NCBI GenBank assembly: GCA_958348565.1
Contig: CATVZP010000050.1
Coordinates: 1 to 13,623 of the forward strand
Reading direction: 5' to 3'
Origin: an uncultured Collinsella sp.
Lineage (GTDB): Bacteria > Actinomycetota > Coriobacteriia > Coriobacteriales > Coriobacteriaceae
DNA: 13,623 nucleotides
Part shown: one piece after another, positions 13,407 through 13,623 of the stretch
Layout of the letters: each line of letters opens with the position of its first letter
Numbering within the stretch: position 1 is the stretch's first letter
Program-made: the position numbers and the translations under genes
Notes under the pieces: generated by a model
Seen by the model: the letters and a program-made list of their open reading frames with translations, nothing else
Database searches by the model: none
Told to the model about the DNA's origin: nothing

Positions 13407-13623
13407 ATGTTCCCTAAAGGCTTTGAGTGGGTAGTTATCCTTATTGTCGCCCTGTTGATTTTTGGGCCTAAGAACCTGCCGAAGCTTGGCAAGTCGCTTG
13501 GCTCTACCGTCAAGAACATCCGTGAGGGCATGGAAGGCGACAAGGGCGAGTCCAAGCAGGCCGAGGAGGTTGTGGTCGAGGAGTCCAAGGAGGACAAGGA
13601 GATCGCAGAGCTCGAGGCCAAGC
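13407..13623 (+). CDS. tatA: Sec-independent translocase subunit TatA/TatE (3' end cut by window)
   Basis: The first 72 codons of a TatA-type subunit of the twin-arginine translocase, which moves folded proteins across the membrane. A single membrane helix spans about residues 7-19, followed by the FGPKNLPKLGKSLG hinge near 19-32 and an amphipathic helix, then a Glu/Lys-rich acidic tail. This short-helix, FGP-hinge layout is diagnostic for the TatA/B family. The tail is compatible with TatA or TatE, while TatB usually has a different N-terminus. GGGAGGA lies six bases before the ATG. The gene is incomplete: the frame is still open at the window edge. tatC is not visible and may follow. Confidence 0.88.
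   Translation, partial: MFPKGFEWVVILIVALLIFGPKNLPKLGKSLGSTVKNIREGMEGDKGESKQAEEVVVEESKEDKEIAELEAK

Overview
The window reads as chromosomal, housekeeping DNA from a GC-rich Gram-positive anaerobe, most likely an actinobacterium of the Coriobacteriia (Collinsella-like). The evidence is the strong G/C third-position bias, a lysine/ornithine-type MurE instead of the diaminopimelate type, a Veg-ispE gene pair, strong GGAGG-type ribosome binding sites, and several clean intrinsic terminators. The genus is an inference from gene style; no 16S or other marker is present.

Layout, left to right. (1) 81-1364: an ArgD-type acetylornithine aminotransferase on the + strand, closed by a long hairpin terminator. 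(2) 1365-1874: a 510-base region without a convincing gene. It holds an AT-rich, MITE-like unit with 27-bp imperfect terminal inverted repeats (1481-1698), a GC-rich foldable block carrying a perfect tRNA T-loop motif (1713-1832), and the terminator of a minus-strand tRNA-Val(UAC) gene at 1875-1950. (3) 2008-3876, minus: glutamine-hydrolysing asparagine synthase. (4) 4069-6117, minus: a fused amino-acid ABC transporter in which a lipoprotein-type binding domain, a beta-rich linker domain and a permease domain form one chain, with its own terminator. (5) 6118-6401: divergent promoter region. (6) 6402-13141, plus: a dense run murE-like / HAD phosphatase / murI / rph / (terminator plus structured leader) / rdgB / dtd / (promoter) / veg / ispE. 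(7) tRNA-Pro(CGG) at 13191-13267 with a terminator, then the start of tatA (from 13407), which runs off the window.

The genes fit together loosely. MurE-like ligase and glutamate racemase both feed peptidoglycan stem-peptide synthesis, and the HAD phosphatase sits between them. RNase PH matures tRNA 3' ends. RdgB removes non-canonical purine nucleotides. Dtd clears D-aminoacyl-tRNAs, which is relevant in a cell that makes D-glutamate by racemisation. IspE is a MEP-pathway enzyme whose product leads to the undecaprenyl carrier needed for the wall. Arginine and asparagine synthesis and amino-acid uptake lie on the other side.

No defence system, prophage, CRISPR array or obvious novel multi-gene system is visible. 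The most promising unexplained material is non-coding: the inverted-repeat unit and T-arm-like block at 1481-1832, and a nested-helix leader in front of rdgB (10632-10708) that looks like a candidate cis-regulatory RNA.
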